A stretch of DNA of 64,000 nt, taken from assembly GCF_029852145.1 (NCBI RefSeq), contig NC_079970.1, forward strand, positions 1,612,001 to 1,676,000, read 5' to 3'. Positions 58,101-59,732 of this stretch are shown piece by piece. The stretch is from Microplitis mediator (lineage: Eukaryota; Arthropoda; Insecta; Hymenoptera; Braconidae). How positions within the stretch are numbered: position 1 is the stretch's first letter; every line of letters begins with the position of its first letter. Under the pieces are notes generated by a model. It had not been told where the DNA came from, did not search any database, and saw nothing but the letters and a program-made list of their open reading frames with translations. Made by a program: the position numbers and the translations under genes.

Positions 58101-58355
58101 ATAGTTTGTGGCTGTTTGCATTACGGGATTACGCAGGATAACCCAACAAGTCATTATATTTCCCACAATTCCCATTATAAAAATAATAACATACACTATC
58201 GTTATCGGTACGACAACAGACATCGGCAAGTGTTTGGGTCCCAATTGATACATCAAATAGTCTTCCTCACTTATATTTTCAAAAATCGATAGATTTTCCA
58301 TCAGCAGAATTTTATCTGCATCGAACGTCAAATTTATCATCGGATCGTACTCCAT
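9991..58355 (-). CDS. CapaR: CAPA/pyrokinin-type neuropeptide receptor (GPCR), six exons
   Basis: The spliced exons 58355-58055, 15731-15641, 15292-15093, 13470-13228, 11151-10815 and 10192-9991 join to 1374 nt, exactly 458 codons (457 residues). Three N-glycosylation sequons (Asn8, 21, 27) precede TM1. Class A hallmarks are present: NYYLFSLAISD in TM2, ERY at 146-148, CWAPF at 288-292 in TM6 and NPILY at 329-333 in TM7. The TM2-TM3 region (LPFELSVFWQQYPW) and the SYVSVLTIVAFSMERYLAIC block match the insect CAPA receptor group as I know it; pyrokinin receptors are the nearest alternative. Such receptors couple to calcium signalling and often act in diuresis control. Intron 1 is 42,323 bp and contains the whole Gr array. 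Intron 5 contains a MITE. Confidence 0.85.
10257..10776. mobile_element. MITE-like element with ACCGGTGTAA internal repeats, in CAPA receptor intron 5
   Basis: It starts TACACTGTAAAAAGAGCGG and ends CGGTGATTTTTTACAGTGTA. The interior is built from CCGGTGTTAAAA / TTTTAACACCGG units. It occupies most of the 622-bp intron between exons 5 and 6. An inverted sister copy is at 17098-17637. Confidence 0.85.
10815..11151 (-). CDS. CapaR: CAPA receptor exon 5 (TM6, TM7, proximal tail)
   Basis: Acceptor TTATAG|GTGCAG. It encodes SAVVVTFFICWAPFH, TM7 with NPILYNVMS, then a Ser/Arg-rich tail. A TGA sits in frame at 10813-10811, but the donor ATGAG|GTGAAT just before it joins in phase to a long open terminal exon. 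I therefore prefer splicing; readthrough to TGA would give a shorter isoform of 391 residues. Confidence 0.88.
11935..12775. mobile_element. Inverted-repeat element with TGATCCC motifs, carrying a nested MITE
   Basis: The left flank has GCCGTCAACTGATCCCAC and later AAGTGATCCCTACAAATTG. The right end reads GGGATCAGTTGTC, GATCACTTGTCGGGGATC. The two ends are complementary, so an 840-bp element is inferred. It is interrupted near its left end by the 11954-12296 element. It lies in CAPA receptor intron 4. Confidence 0.6.
11954..12296. mobile_element. MITE-like element with GTGTTAA repeats (second member)
   Basis: It starts CACACAGTAAAAAAAATT and ends ATATTTTTTACTGTG, with an interior of repeated TTGTGTTGA / TCAACACAA motifs. 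It is the same family as 3527-3856 and is inserted within the TGATCCC element. Confidence 0.8.
12785..13190. repeat. Degenerate tandem repeat in CAPA receptor intron 4
   Basis: About six decayed units, spaced roughly 60-70 bp, share CATATGGGAATCCAG...TAGATTC with variation (CATGGGAATCCAGACG, CATATGGAAATCTAGTATAG). It ends about 40 bp before exon 4's donor. Confidence 0.6.
13228..13470 (-). CDS. CapaR: CAPA receptor exon 4 (loop 2, TM5, loop 3)
   Basis: Acceptor TTCCAG|GAAGTGG, donor CTCA|GTAATT. It encodes the loop with ESAFCAML (conserved extracellular Cys), then TM5 (CLIFFLIPLVLIMVLYIRMG) and the basic third intracellular loop (ETRQVQSRKAIIRML). Confidence 0.92.
13471..15092. other. CAPA receptor intron 3, no gene seen
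   Basis: 1,622 bp between GTGAGT at 15092 and TTCCAG at 13471. AT-rich, without a recognised repeat or exon. Confidence 0.7.
15093..15292 (-). CDS. CapaR: CAPA receptor exon 3 (TM3-TM4)
   Basis: It begins after TTTCAAG and encodes SSYVSVLTIVAFSMERYLAI, then TM4 (FILTAWLLAMLAAIPFAVYT) and VNYVEYPP. The donor is CCTG|GTGAGT. The ERY triplet is the DRY-position motif. Confidence 0.93.
15641..15731 (-). CDS. CapaR: CAPA receptor exon 2 (extracellular loop 1, start of TM3)
   Basis: A 91-bp exon between acceptor CCAG|GACTG and donor AAAC|GTAAGT. It encodes LPFELSVFWQQYPW, then GLCKIRAYVSE, including the conserved TM3 cysteine. Its phase fits both neighbours (G|GA and AC|G). It is too short to appear in open-reading-frame scans. 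Confidence 0.9.
16224..18849 (-). CDS. Gustatory receptor GrA
   Basis: Exons 18849-17851, 16597-16526, 16455-16366 and 16289-16224 give 408 residues. The long exon has GLSPW at 34-38, six hydrophobic segments and the ELCDICQNIEDFYG motif before TM5. Exon 3 encodes VGFTACDIVPLDRTL and exon 4 the Gr signature TYLIIFIQF. I chose the Met at 18849 over an in-frame Met at 18954 because the extra 35 residues have no counterpart in paralogs. Intron 1 is 1,253 bp because a MITE (17098-17637) is inserted. Exons 3 and 4 join through ATG|GTGAGT. Insect Grs are seven-TM ligand-gated receptors with a cytosolic N-terminus; the ligand cannot be read here. Confidence 0.88.
17098..17637. mobile_element. MITE-like element with ACCGGTGTAA repeats, in GrA intron 1
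   Basis: It starts CACTGTAAAAAATCACCGG and ends CACCGCTCTTTTTACAGTG. Aligned end to end it is the reverse-oriented relative of 10257-10776, so the same family has inserted twice within 7 kb. Confidence 0.85.
18850..19842. other. Spacer between GrA and the G-run element
   Basis: About 1 kb of AT-rich sequence with a short (ATT)n run near 19017. No exon is seen apart from the disfavoured upstream extension of GrA (to 18954). Confidence 0.5.
19843..20723. mobile_element. MITE with long G-run terminal inverted repeats and TTAA flanks
   Basis: The left end is TTAAGGGGGG (14 Gs) then TAGGGTTTTAAA. The right end is TTTAAAACCCTA then CCCCCCCCTTAA. TTAA at both junctions is what piggyBac-type insertions leave. 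The 880-bp interior has no coding frame. Confidence 0.7.
20893..22353 (-). CDS. Gustatory receptor GrB
   Basis: Exons 22353-21328, 21273-21202, 21127-21038 and 20958-20893 give 417 residues. GLSPW is at 39-43, and ELCEICQDIGDFYG precedes TM5. Exon 3 reads HLKVEFSACDIVPLDRTF and exon 4 has TYLIIILQF. Intron 1 (21327-21274) is only 54 bp, a multiple of three and free of stops, so an unspliced transcript would still encode a continuous frame through exon 2 with 18 extra residues. The donor GAG|GTACAT and acceptor TTTCAG|AGT match paralog junctions, so splicing is the default. It is tandem with GrA and has a shared upstream motif at 22410-22432. Confidence 0.9.
22410..22432 (-). promoter_or_regulatory. 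Shared Gr upstream motif, GrB
   Basis: On the minus strand this reads TATTCATTAGTCGTAACAG, the core CATTAGTC in common with plus-strand Gr genes, about 60-80 bp before the ATG. Confidence 0.45.
22812..23242 (-). pseudogene. GrC, truncated gustatory receptor pseudogene
   Basis: From the ATG at 23242 the frame encodes the family N-terminus (YFILIQYIIYKIMGLFPW, FSYAGSFYNMLLF) and stops at about 23009 after GFMFN. One base out of frame, homology resumes at once (QLIKLSVYIQF, then YWQKLIVSAINQLKNVDDKL) and ends at a TAG at 22814-22812. A single frameshift and loss of everything after about residue 145 make this a broken copy; none of exons 2-4 is found downstream before GrB. GLFPW replaces GLSPW. 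Confidence 0.88.
23243..24640. other. Head-to-head spacer between minus-strand and plus-strand Gr genes
   Basis: AT-rich. A 93-codon TTG/ATG frame at 23954-24235 is basic and of low plausibility. Sequence near 24241-24300 (GACCCCGTTTTGCCCGC) hints at a decayed repeat. Both Gr orientations start on either side of this spacer. Confidence 0.45.
23295..23330 (-). promoter_or_regulatory. Shared Gr upstream motif, GrC
   Basis: The minus strand reads GTTCATTAGCCTTAATAATC about 60-85 bp upstream of the pseudogene ATG, a diverged form of the family motif. Confidence 0.4.
24641..24665 (+). promoter_or_regulatory. Shared Gr upstream motif, GrD
   Basis: TCACTAGGTTTTATCGCGTG lies about 60-80 bp before the GrD ATG and matches the family motif TTCATTAGTCTTTTATCGC with few changes. 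It is followed by GTGACACGTCA, also seen before GrE. Confidence 0.5.
24723..26379 (+). CDS. Gustatory receptor GrD
   Basis: Exons 24723-25667, 25743-25814, 26156-26245 and 26311-26379 give 391 residues, the shortest intact member because the loop after GLSPW (26-30) lacks about a dozen residues present in paralogs. TM segments follow at about 43-65 and 80-105. ALCEICHNIGGFYG stands in the usual ELCEICQDIGDFYG position. Exon 2 (SKKTRHVINLLMDKRK) has lost the family cysteine. Exon 3 is FKFSACDIVPLNRTLL and exon 4 has TYLVILVQF. It is the first plus-strand gene of the array. Confidence 0.9.
26521..26548 (+). promoter_or_regulatory. Shared Gr upstream motif, GrE
   Basis: TCTTCATTAGTCTTTATCGC then GTGTTCGCAG, about 60-90 bp upstream of the ATG. 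It is one of the better matches to the family motif, and GTGACACGTCAG follows as in GrD. Confidence 0.55.
26610..28675 (+). CDS. Gustatory receptor GrE, with Lys in place of the signature Gln
   Basis: Exons 26610-27590, 28291-28362, 28430-28519 and 28607-28675 give 403 residues. GLSPW is at 30-34; ELCEICQDIGDFFG precedes TM5; exon 3 reads VELTACDIVPLNRTLLQT. Exon 4 reads TYLIILVKF: the glutamine of TYhhhhhQF, kept in every other intact member here, is lysine (codon AAA in place of CAA). Otherwise the gene is intact. Intron 1 is 700 bp because a MITE (27623-28257) is inserted; paralog introns without inserts are 75-85 bp. Confidence 0.9.
27623..28257. mobile_element. MITE in GrE intron 1, with an internal foldback
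   Basis: The ends are GGTACACGGAAAAAAATCG and CACTTTTTTTCCGTGTACC, inverted repeats. Near the right end (28077-28228) sits a smaller inverted repeat starting CCCTGATTAAACAAAATG and ending CATTTGTTTTAATCAGGG, with a tight hairpin inside it (28160-28207). The CCCTGATTAAA ends match the element at 60771-61431. Confidence 0.75.
28818..28850 (+). promoter_or_regulatory. Shared Gr upstream motif, GrF
   Basis: TAGTCTCCATTAGTCTTTTA then TCGCTTGCGAACA, about 80-110 bp upstream of the ATG; a near-consensus copy. Confidence 0.6.
28929..30370 (+). CDS. Gustatory receptor GrF
   Basis: Exons 28929-29915, 29993-30064, 30129-30218 and 30302-30370 give 405 residues. It starts MYYNKYDS, as several neighbours do, with GLSPW at 30-34. 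TM segments lie at about 57-80, 95-115, 142-164, 175-200, 250-275 and 285-312 in exon 1, with the last in exon 4 (TYLIILIQF). KLGEICQETADFYG replaces the usual ELCEIC motif. Exon 3 has FTAFDIVSLDRTLL, where Phe replaces the cysteine of the ACD triplet found in most paralogs. It belongs with GrH and GrL-GrO by its IHLLFIGNLFSCC-type TM3. Confidence 0.92.
30371..30861. other. GrF-GrG spacer
   Basis: No gene. The part from about 30680 (GATGTTATTTTTACTATCAC ... GATCTGCAATTACAACTGATAG ... GCGTTTTAACTGTAAGAGC) is shared with the upstream regions of GrJ and GrK and partly GrI, so it is conserved Gr 5' flank. Confidence 0.6.
30862..30890 (+). promoter_or_regulatory. Shared Gr upstream motif, GrG (diverged)
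   Basis: CAGTCTCCGTTAATCCTCTA then TCAAGAGCG, about 70-95 bp before the ATG. CAGTCTCC is identical to the GrJ/GrK copies; the 3' half is eroded. Confidence 0.4.
30958..33042 (+). CDS. Gustatory receptor GrG
   Basis: Exons 30958-31941, 32668-32739, 32801-32890 and 32974-33042 give 404 residues. It starts MYHSKYDS. The GLSPW position reads GLLPW. KLCDICQDVGNFFG precedes TM5. Exon 2 is SKKMAGIIITIIDQC, exon 3 VGLNVCDIFPLNRTIL, and exon 4 has TYLIIVIQF. Intron 1 (726 bp) carries an inverted-repeat element (31987-32296) joined to three 78-bp tandem repeats (32293-32526). All splice sites remain canonical, so the insertions need not disrupt expression. Confidence 0.9.
31987..32296. mobile_element. 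Inverted-repeat element in GrG intron 1
   Basis: The left end TACAGTCGACTCTGTCTAAA GGTTC is matched by GAACC TTTAGACAGAGTCGACTGTA at the right end. The interior is GC-richer than the surroundings (GCGTGCGCCTCGGCGCTCGA). No full transposase frame is seen; a non-autonomous DNA element is inferred. Confidence 0.7.
32293..32526. repeat. Three tandem copies of a 78-bp unit
   Basis: Units start TGTAGTTGACGGGGGAAYGT at 32293, 32371 and 32449 and contain AGCGCATGCGCTCTATATAA. They are nearly identical, so the amplification is recent. The unit start overlaps the last bases of the adjacent inverted-repeat element. Because 78 is a multiple of three, a repetitive open frame appears at 32309-32551; it is not a gene. 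Confidence 0.92.
33179..33203 (+). promoter_or_regulatory. Shared Gr upstream motif, GrH (shortened)
   Basis: CAGTCTTTATAGTCACTCGC then CAACA, about 50-75 bp before the ATG. It keeps CAGTCT at the 5' side and CTCGCCAACA at the 3' side, as in GrM-GrO, with the middle altered. Confidence 0.4.
33255..34691 (+). CDS. Gustatory receptor GrH
   Basis: Exons 33255-34244, 34322-34393, 34470-34559 and 34629-34691 give 404 residues. It starts MYYNKYDSVYHRN with GLSPW at 30-34; KLCEICNDIADFYG precedes TM5. Exon 1 ends ATTAATCGG|GTATAT. Exon 2 is SKETANIINVLMDRCAMDEK, exon 3 VKFTACDIISLDRNLL, exon 4 TYIIILIQF with a short tail (RTNGP). Its 5' flank resembles that of GrF and GrL-GrO (GTACGTGCTAG block near 33146). 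A GGGG-ended MITE begins about 44 bp after the stop. Confidence 0.92.
34735..35510. mobile_element. MITE with TAGGGGAGGGTGGGGCAGAG ends
   Basis: The left end TAGGGGAGGGTGGGGCAGAG CGGCCCC is the complement of the right end GGGGCCGCTCTGCCCCACCC TCCCCTA. Inside are A/T runs and degraded copies of the CCCC/GGGGCA motif. It has no coding capacity. The ends resemble those of the element at 39815-40435 (GGGGCARARCGGCCC), suggesting one superfamily. Confidence 0.8.
35511..35952. other. GrI 5' flank
   Basis: No gene. The segment from about 35695 (ATGACTGCTATATG ... CGCGTTTAAACGGAAAGAG) is a diverged version of the 5' flank seen before GrG, GrJ and GrK. A weak motif match, AACTCCGTCATCGCTTCGCG, is at 35911-35930. 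Confidence 0.45.
35953..36942 (+). CDS. Gustatory receptor GrI, exon 1 (weak donor)
   Basis: The long exon starts MYFNKYDSAINQNMIFIQS with GLSPW at 30-34, and ELCEISQDVGDFFG precedes TM5 (Ser replaces the usual Cys). The expected junction is AAAGAG|GTCTAA at 36936/36937, position-matched to all paralogs, but positions +3 to +6 (CTAA) are poor for a donor. If not spliced, translation ends one codon later at TAA (36940-36942), giving 329 residues without the Gr signature. The complete gene is described at 35953-37363. Confidence 0.85.
   Translation: MYFNKYDSAINQNMIFIQSIFFKIIGLSPWTISVPEKFRDKSGSSNDKNYKCNLSYVGIVYNIIIFVVGVSLILYAKFNDELHEMQDDSLVTSSVMILIYCFIALVFCGLFVIYVIKQNSMINAINRLISVDGKLFKCAGYNIKNYKTIFLIFSVNFVMSIYDVTSEIYTYSLLTAFVHDLPVLINSWIIIQYTIILDVIIKRFEMINLAVSKLQISNYTSSASHLKSVINLSLRREFVLYDIDNLKCAYMELCEISQDVGDFFGIFILIITVYSGIIIISVLYFISVLFINDPKFDIMAHLNDIIWLTWILLEFTLLTTYVNRTEKEV
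35953..37363 (+). CDS. Gustatory receptor GrI, spliced
   Basis: Exons 35953-36936, 37015-37086, 37147-37236 and 37295-37363 give 404 residues. Exon 2 is SQKTAGIINVIMDQCSEDEE, exon 3 VAFNVCDLIPLNRTLLQN, exon 4 MAGTVVTYLIILLQF and a Ser-rich tail. Exons 2-4 are open and bounded by good sites (TTCTAG|AGT, AAA|GTAAAT, TTGCAG|TTA, AAT|GTAAGT, TTTTAG|ATG), so the gene looks functional apart from the exon 1 donor. Its closest relative is GrJ (shared MYFNKYD, ISVPEKFR, NRTEKE). Confidence 0.85.
37403..38000 (+). pseudogene. 5'-end relic of a Gr gene, split by a MITE
   Basis: TAGTTTCCATCAGTTTTTTA then TCGC at 37403-37426 is the shared Gr upstream motif, followed by GAACCTCACTTATATTAGTA, which resembles the 5' leader of GrF. 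After an inserted element (37527-37886) the leader resumes, and at 37938 a frame reads IYYIKYASICNKIITLIEL, the counterpart of MYYNKYDSVHHQYLTIFQ, with ATA in the start-codon position. It then loses homology. Nothing of exons 2-4 remains. Confidence 0.7.
37527..37886. mobile_element. MITE inserted in a Gr relic
   Basis: Terminal inverted repeats TTTTTGTGACAGATATTTGA and the complement of TCAAGTGTCTGTCACAAAAA, continuing inward to GCCTATAAATGGCAG / CTGCCGGCTATAGGC. About 360 bp, with no credible transposase frame. Confidence 0.7.
38223..38250 (+). promoter_or_regulatory. Shared Gr upstream motif, GrJ
   Basis: CAGTCTCCATTACTTCTTAA then TCGCGTGT, about 75-105 bp upstream of the ATG and almost identical to the GrK copy. 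Confidence 0.5.
38326..39795 (+). CDS. Gustatory receptor GrJ
   Basis: Exons 38326-39309, 39393-39464, 39547-39636 and 39718-39795 give 407 residues. It starts MYFNKYDLAINQNLIFFQS; GLSPW is at 30-34. ELVEICQEVGEFFG precedes TM5 (Val for the first Cys). The exon 1 donor is AAAGAG|GTACGA, the intact counterpart of GrI's weak one. Exon 2 reads SQKTAGIIYVIRDRCTADEE, where Arg replaces the Met of the MDQC block. Exon 3 is VCDIMPLNRTLLQT and exon 4 TYLIILIQF with a longer tail (RNCTGSRQMN). A GGGG-ended MITE starts 20 bp after the stop. Confidence 0.92.
39815..40435. mobile_element. MITE with TAGGGGAGACCGGGGCAAGA ends
   Basis: The left end TAGGGGAGACCGGGGCAAGA CGGCCCACCT mirrors AGGTGGGCCGTCTTGCCCCG GTCTCCCCTA at the right. 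The interior is AT-rich with GGGGCAAGACGGCCC and TTGCCCCA repeats. It is related in ends to 34735-35510 and likewise lies just downstream of a Gr stop codon. Confidence 0.85.
40560..40720 (+). pseudogene. Second 5'-end relic of a Gr gene
   Basis: GAATATCACTTCTATAATAT resembles the leader of intact genes. From 40636 a frame reads IYYIKFDSLCQ, stop, ILTLIEL: the MYYNKYDS N-terminus with ATA for ATG and an in-frame TAA. It aligns base by base with the relic at 37938, so both relics descend from one copy that was duplicated together with the downstream intact gene. Confidence 0.7.
40924..40953 (+). promoter_or_regulatory. Shared Gr upstream motif, GrK
   Basis: CAGTCTCCATTACTTTTTAA then TCGCGTGTGC, about 60-90 bp before the ATG. 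Confidence 0.5.
41013..42761 (+). CDS. Gustatory receptor GrK
   Basis: Exons 41013-41996, 42081-42152, 42510-42599 and 42684-42761 give 407 residues. The start at 41013 (MYYNKYDSAVHRN) is chosen over an upstream non-ATG extension to 40974. GLSPW is at 30-34, and ELCEICQDIGEFFG precedes TM5. Exon 2 is SKKIAGVVDAIMDQCTMDKK, exon 3 VELNVCDIMPLNRTLLQT, exon 4 TYLIILIQF with a tail of RNCSSSNQIN. Intron 2 (357 bp) holds a GC-richer insert (about 42180-42430) related to one in GrL intron 1; paralogs have about 60-80 bp there. Confidence 0.92.
42185..42430. repeat. GC-richer repeat in GrK intron 2
   Basis: The block contains CACCAAGGGCGGAGAGTAGG then CATTTAAACCCGCGCATGTA and CTACCCGAGCCGAAGGCGAG. 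GrL intron 1 has a matching stretch at 44006-44062 (CACCAAGGGAACAAAGTAGA, CCAACCCGAGTGTGTAACTG). A shared dispersed repeat or a shared inherited insert is inferred; no ends are defined. Confidence 0.55.
43010..44757 (+). CDS. Gustatory receptor GrL
   Basis: Exons 43010-43990, 44388-44459, 44538-44627 and 44689-44757 give 403 residues. The ATG at 43010 (MYYNKYQPVHQQN) fits the family; an open extension upstream to 42935 begins with GTG and is not used. GLSPW is at 30-34. ELSEIGQKITDFYG lacks both cysteines of the usual ELCEIC motif. Exon 2 is SNNTGKIINKFMDQSTMDEK (Ser for Cys), exon 3 IEFTACDVISIDRTLI, exon 4 TYLIILIQF. Intron 1 is 397 bp with a repeat insert. Relics of this gene's last two exons recur at 46882 and 48786. 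Confidence 0.92.
44893..44926 (+). promoter_or_regulatory. Shared Gr upstream motif, GrM
   Basis: AGGTTTCACTAGTCTTCTAT then CGCTCGCCAACAAT, about 60-90 bp before the ATG. Confidence 0.55.
44984..46834 (+). CDS. Gustatory receptor GrM
   Basis: Exons 44984-45964, 46469-46540, 46619-46708 and 46772-46834 give 401 residues. It starts MYYNKYVSVYHHS; GLSPW is at 30-34. KLCEICEALGDFFGF precedes TM5, a variant shared only with GrN and, in part, GrO. Exon 2 is SSETANVINLLMDGCTIDEK, exon 3 VGFTACDIISLDRTLIGT, exon 4 TYLIILIQF and a short RPSDA tail. Intron 1 is 504 bp, and its first part matches GrO intron 1. The protein is nearly identical to GrN over long stretches. Confidence 0.93.
46882..47072 (+). 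pseudogene. 3'-end relic of a GrL-like gene
   Basis: The block at 46882-46942 encodes KIEFTTCDIISTDRILIGT followed by GTAAGT; the block at 47004-47072 after TTTTTCCAG encodes FVGTIATYLIILIQF, RLSSPSG and a stop. These are exons 3 (5' part missing) and 4 of a GrL-type gene with no exons 1-2. It sits directly between GrM and GrN. Confidence 0.85.
47208..47241 (+). promoter_or_regulatory. Shared Gr upstream motif, GrN
   Basis: AGTTTTCATTAGTCTTTTAT then CGCTCGCCAACAAT, about 60-95 bp before the ATG; the cleanest copy. Confidence 0.6.
47302..48739 (+). CDS. Gustatory receptor GrN
   Basis: Exons 47302-48276, 48377-48448, 48527-48616 and 48680-48739 give 398 residues. The first 40 residues equal GrM's, and most of exon 1 differs from GrM at scattered sites, with the changes concentrated around TM1. 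KLCEICEALGDFFGF precedes TM5. Exon 2 is STETPTIINLLMDGCTIDEN; exon 3 is identical in protein to GrM; exon 4 has TYLIILIQF and ends RPSD. The exon 3 donor is ACT|GTACGT. Intron 1 is only 100 bp and matches just the 3' part of GrM intron 1, so an internal deletion is inferred. Confidence 0.93.
48786..48973 (+). pseudogene. Second 3'-end relic of a GrL-like gene
   Basis: It has the same structure as 46882-47072: a truncated exon 3 (KIEFTTCDIISTDRILIDT, then GTAAGT) and exon 4 at 48905-48973. Exon 4 has decayed further: TYRIILIQF, with Arg inside the hydrophobic core, and Cys after the Gln-Phe. It lies between GrN and GrO. Confidence 0.85.
49108..49142 (+). promoter_or_regulatory. Shared Gr upstream motif, GrO
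   Basis: CAGTTTTCATTAGTCTTTTT then TCGCTCGCCAACAAT, about 60-95 bp before the ATG. Confidence 0.58.
49203..50774 (+). CDS. Gustatory receptor GrO
   Basis: Exons 49203-50186, 50409-50480, 50559-50648 and 50712-50774 give 402 residues. It starts MYYNKYVSVYHRS; GLSPW is at 30-34. KLCEICQVLGDFFGF precedes TM5. Exon 2 is SSETANVINLLMDRCAVDEK, exon 3 VKFTACDIISLDRTLIGA, exon 4 TYLIILIQF followed by His where every other intact member except GrE's shifted context has Arg or Cys-Arg (QFH against QFR). Intron 1 (222 bp) shares its 5' half with GrM intron 1 (GTCAAGGTA, GTGTCGTGCTGTAG). It is the last gene of the array. Confidence 0.93.
50775..53327. other. Non-coding part of CAPA receptor intron 1
   Basis: AT-rich. 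A (TA)n run lies at about 51671-51689. No Gr fragment or other gene is recognised. A GAGCGCCCTCT stretch at about 53148-53158 is the only GC-richer site of note before the 53.3-kb patch. Confidence 0.5.
53328..53339 (-). other. Candidate minus-strand start-codon exon end
   Basis: The minus strand reads ATGGCGGGACGA|GTGAGT, a start codon in good context (AAAATGG) followed four codons later by a strong donor. It could be the first coding exon (MAGR) of a gene on the minus strand. No downstream exon has been found. Confidence 0.25.
53735..53915. promoter_or_regulatory. GC-richer patch, candidate bidirectional promoter
   Basis: Within AT-rich intron sequence this patch contains CAGGCGGGAGACGAACTGAC, TCTGCGCACGCG, ACTGCGCAGGTCG, ACTGCGCAAG and CCATCGTAATGACGCCGGCG. 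The repeated TGCGCA is the NRF-1-like palindrome known from housekeeping promoters. Candidate first exons lie on both sides, minus (53339) and plus (54034, 54682). This is inference from composition and splice signals only. Confidence 0.4.
53916..54034 (+). other. Candidate alternative first exon a
   Basis: Sequence downstream of the GC-richer patch ends AGTGTGTAAAAT|GTAAGT, a strong donor. If the next exon starts with G, the start codon would be split AT|G. The exon start is not defined. Confidence 0.3.
54641..54682 (+). other. Candidate alternative first exon b
   Basis: ATGCAGTCATCGAAAAGCAG then CAAAAT|GTGAGT. The frame would be MQSSKSSK with the same AAAAT|GT end as candidate exon a, so both could join the same downstream exon in the same phase. 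No downstream exon is proven; 55075 (CTACTAG|GACATTG) was considered and does not read well. Confidence 0.3.
55397..55572. mobile_element. Short CACTGTAAAAA-type element with GGAGTGAAT repeats
   Basis: It starts CACACTGCGCTATAAAAAAT and ends TTTTTAACAGTGTG. The interior has CAGGAGTGAATTCGGAGTGA and CTCCCCTTCGGAGTGAATTT. It is a shorter, decayed relative of 1301-1972. Confidence 0.65.
55573..58054. other. Distal part of CAPA receptor intron 1 next to exon 1
   Basis: No gene recognised. A pure A run of about 29 bases at 57804-57832 and generally AT-rich sequence; the intron begins with GTAAGT at 58054. Confidence 0.55.
58055..58355 (-). CDS. CapaR: CAPA receptor exon 1 (N-terminus to TM2)
   Basis: The ATG at 58355 starts the extracellular N-terminus (MEYDPMINLT). 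TM1 is VPITIVYVIIFIMGIVGN and TM2 ends LLLLVLG. The donor is CTCG|GTAAGT at 58055, phase 1. The partial Gly codon is completed by GA at the start of exon 2. Confidence 0.92.
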
Positions 58356-58822
58356 CTTATATATTTTATTTATTTACAATTTATACAATCAACTTAAATT
58401 TTTTTTATGCAAATAAAAAAAATTTCACTAAAAAAAAAATTCACATCACCACTTACTGCATTGTATTATTAATTAATGTCATTATTTATATATATATTTT
58501 TTTTTACATCACCTTCAAATATTTAAATTTATCGAGACATAATTAGTGCGCTAAATTTTTTTTTTACTACTTTTTCGAGTCATTTTAATTTATTTTAATA
58601 ATTGTAGATTAAATCTAATTAAATGCCGTCATGATAATTATTAAACGAGCTTAGAAGTTGGTTGATGAAGAGACATGAGTAAGAACCTGAAGAGCACGCG
58701 GCTCACAAGACCGCGGTCGAATGAGGCCACGTCGTGCTCGGTATCACCCTTGAACCGCGTTTCGCCTACTACGCAACCCACCCTTACGTCTGTTCCTCTT
58801 CTGGCACCCTTGGTGCTTCCAC

Positions 58823-58880
<58 letters not shown>

Positions 58881-59094
58881 CATTGCATCCAATTTTGCTA
58901 TCCACCACCTTTAATCCAATGACATACGGCCAGAGGTATTCATGCATTTCATTTACTTCAATCTCATTCCATTTATTGTTTTCATTTATCTTAAATTCTC
59001 TAATTAATTATTTACAACATTAGTTTTAAATAATGTACATTTTTTATATTCAAGTATTTGTAATCATGTTTGGTATAACCAAAAAAAATTTTTA
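58356..59094. other. CAPA receptor 5' flank with a GC-richer patch and (TA)n
   Basis: The promoter and 5' UTR of the receptor should lie here, but no core element stands out. 58674-58825 is markedly GC-richer (AGCACGCGGCTCACAAGACC), followed by about 50 bp of (TA)n at 58828-58876. The overlapping TTYIYIYIY-type frames are microsatellite artefacts. Confidence 0.45.
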
Positions 59095-59412
59095 ATTTAC
59101 CTGGGTAAAAATATTTGACCGAAAATACACCGAAAAGGGTAAATCTGACTGAAATCACGCCGAAATCATATAATTTCAATGGAAAAGGCCAAAATTTGAT
59201 CGAAATTACGCTAAAGTCGTAGAATTTTATTGGAAAAAGCCGAAAGTTGCTCAAAAACACGACGAAATTTTATTATTTTTAGTAAACAGACTGAAAGTTG
59301 GCCAATAAATTGGGCCGGCCGATTTTCAACCATAGAATTTTTCCAAATTTCGGCCTCGTGTTCACTACCGAGGCCTTTTTGTCGGCCACTTTTCGGCCGC
59401 GAAAATATTCTA
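59095..59412. repeat. Complex repeat block with GGCCGA / TCGGCC motifs, copy 1
   Basis: It contains TAGAATTTTATTGGAAAAAG, CGGCCTCGTGTTCACTAC and TCGGCCACTTTTCGGCC. The reverse complement aligns with 62958-63275, so these are inverted copies about 3.5 kb apart. Half-units also match the 9290-9730 tandem repeat. Confidence 0.7.
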
Positions 59413-59732
59413 TTATTTTTTTGGCTTAAAATTTTTTAACCTGAGAATAAAAAAAATTAAATTTTCGAAAATAGTTATCGCGTTGAAAAAAATTCATCAG
59501 CAACTCAAAGTTTAGGCATTTTTTATTTTTAAATTTATGTATTACACATCCGCAAAGTTTTCTTTTTAATGCAAATAATGCTAATGCACTTTTTATCCAC
59601 CGCTTGAAAGTATCCTCCGAGGTTTTGAAAAAAAATAATTCCAATGCAGGAAATTTTTCTTTCGTTTTTTAATTAAAATTTAAAATTTTAAATAAAAAAT
59701 AAAGCCAGTCTCCTTTATGAATCCAAAGTTAC

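Noticed and set aside
58675..58922. Two open frames ending in long Ile-Tyr runs
   Set aside because: The runs are the (TA)n microsatellite, and nothing in the 5' part resembles a protein family.
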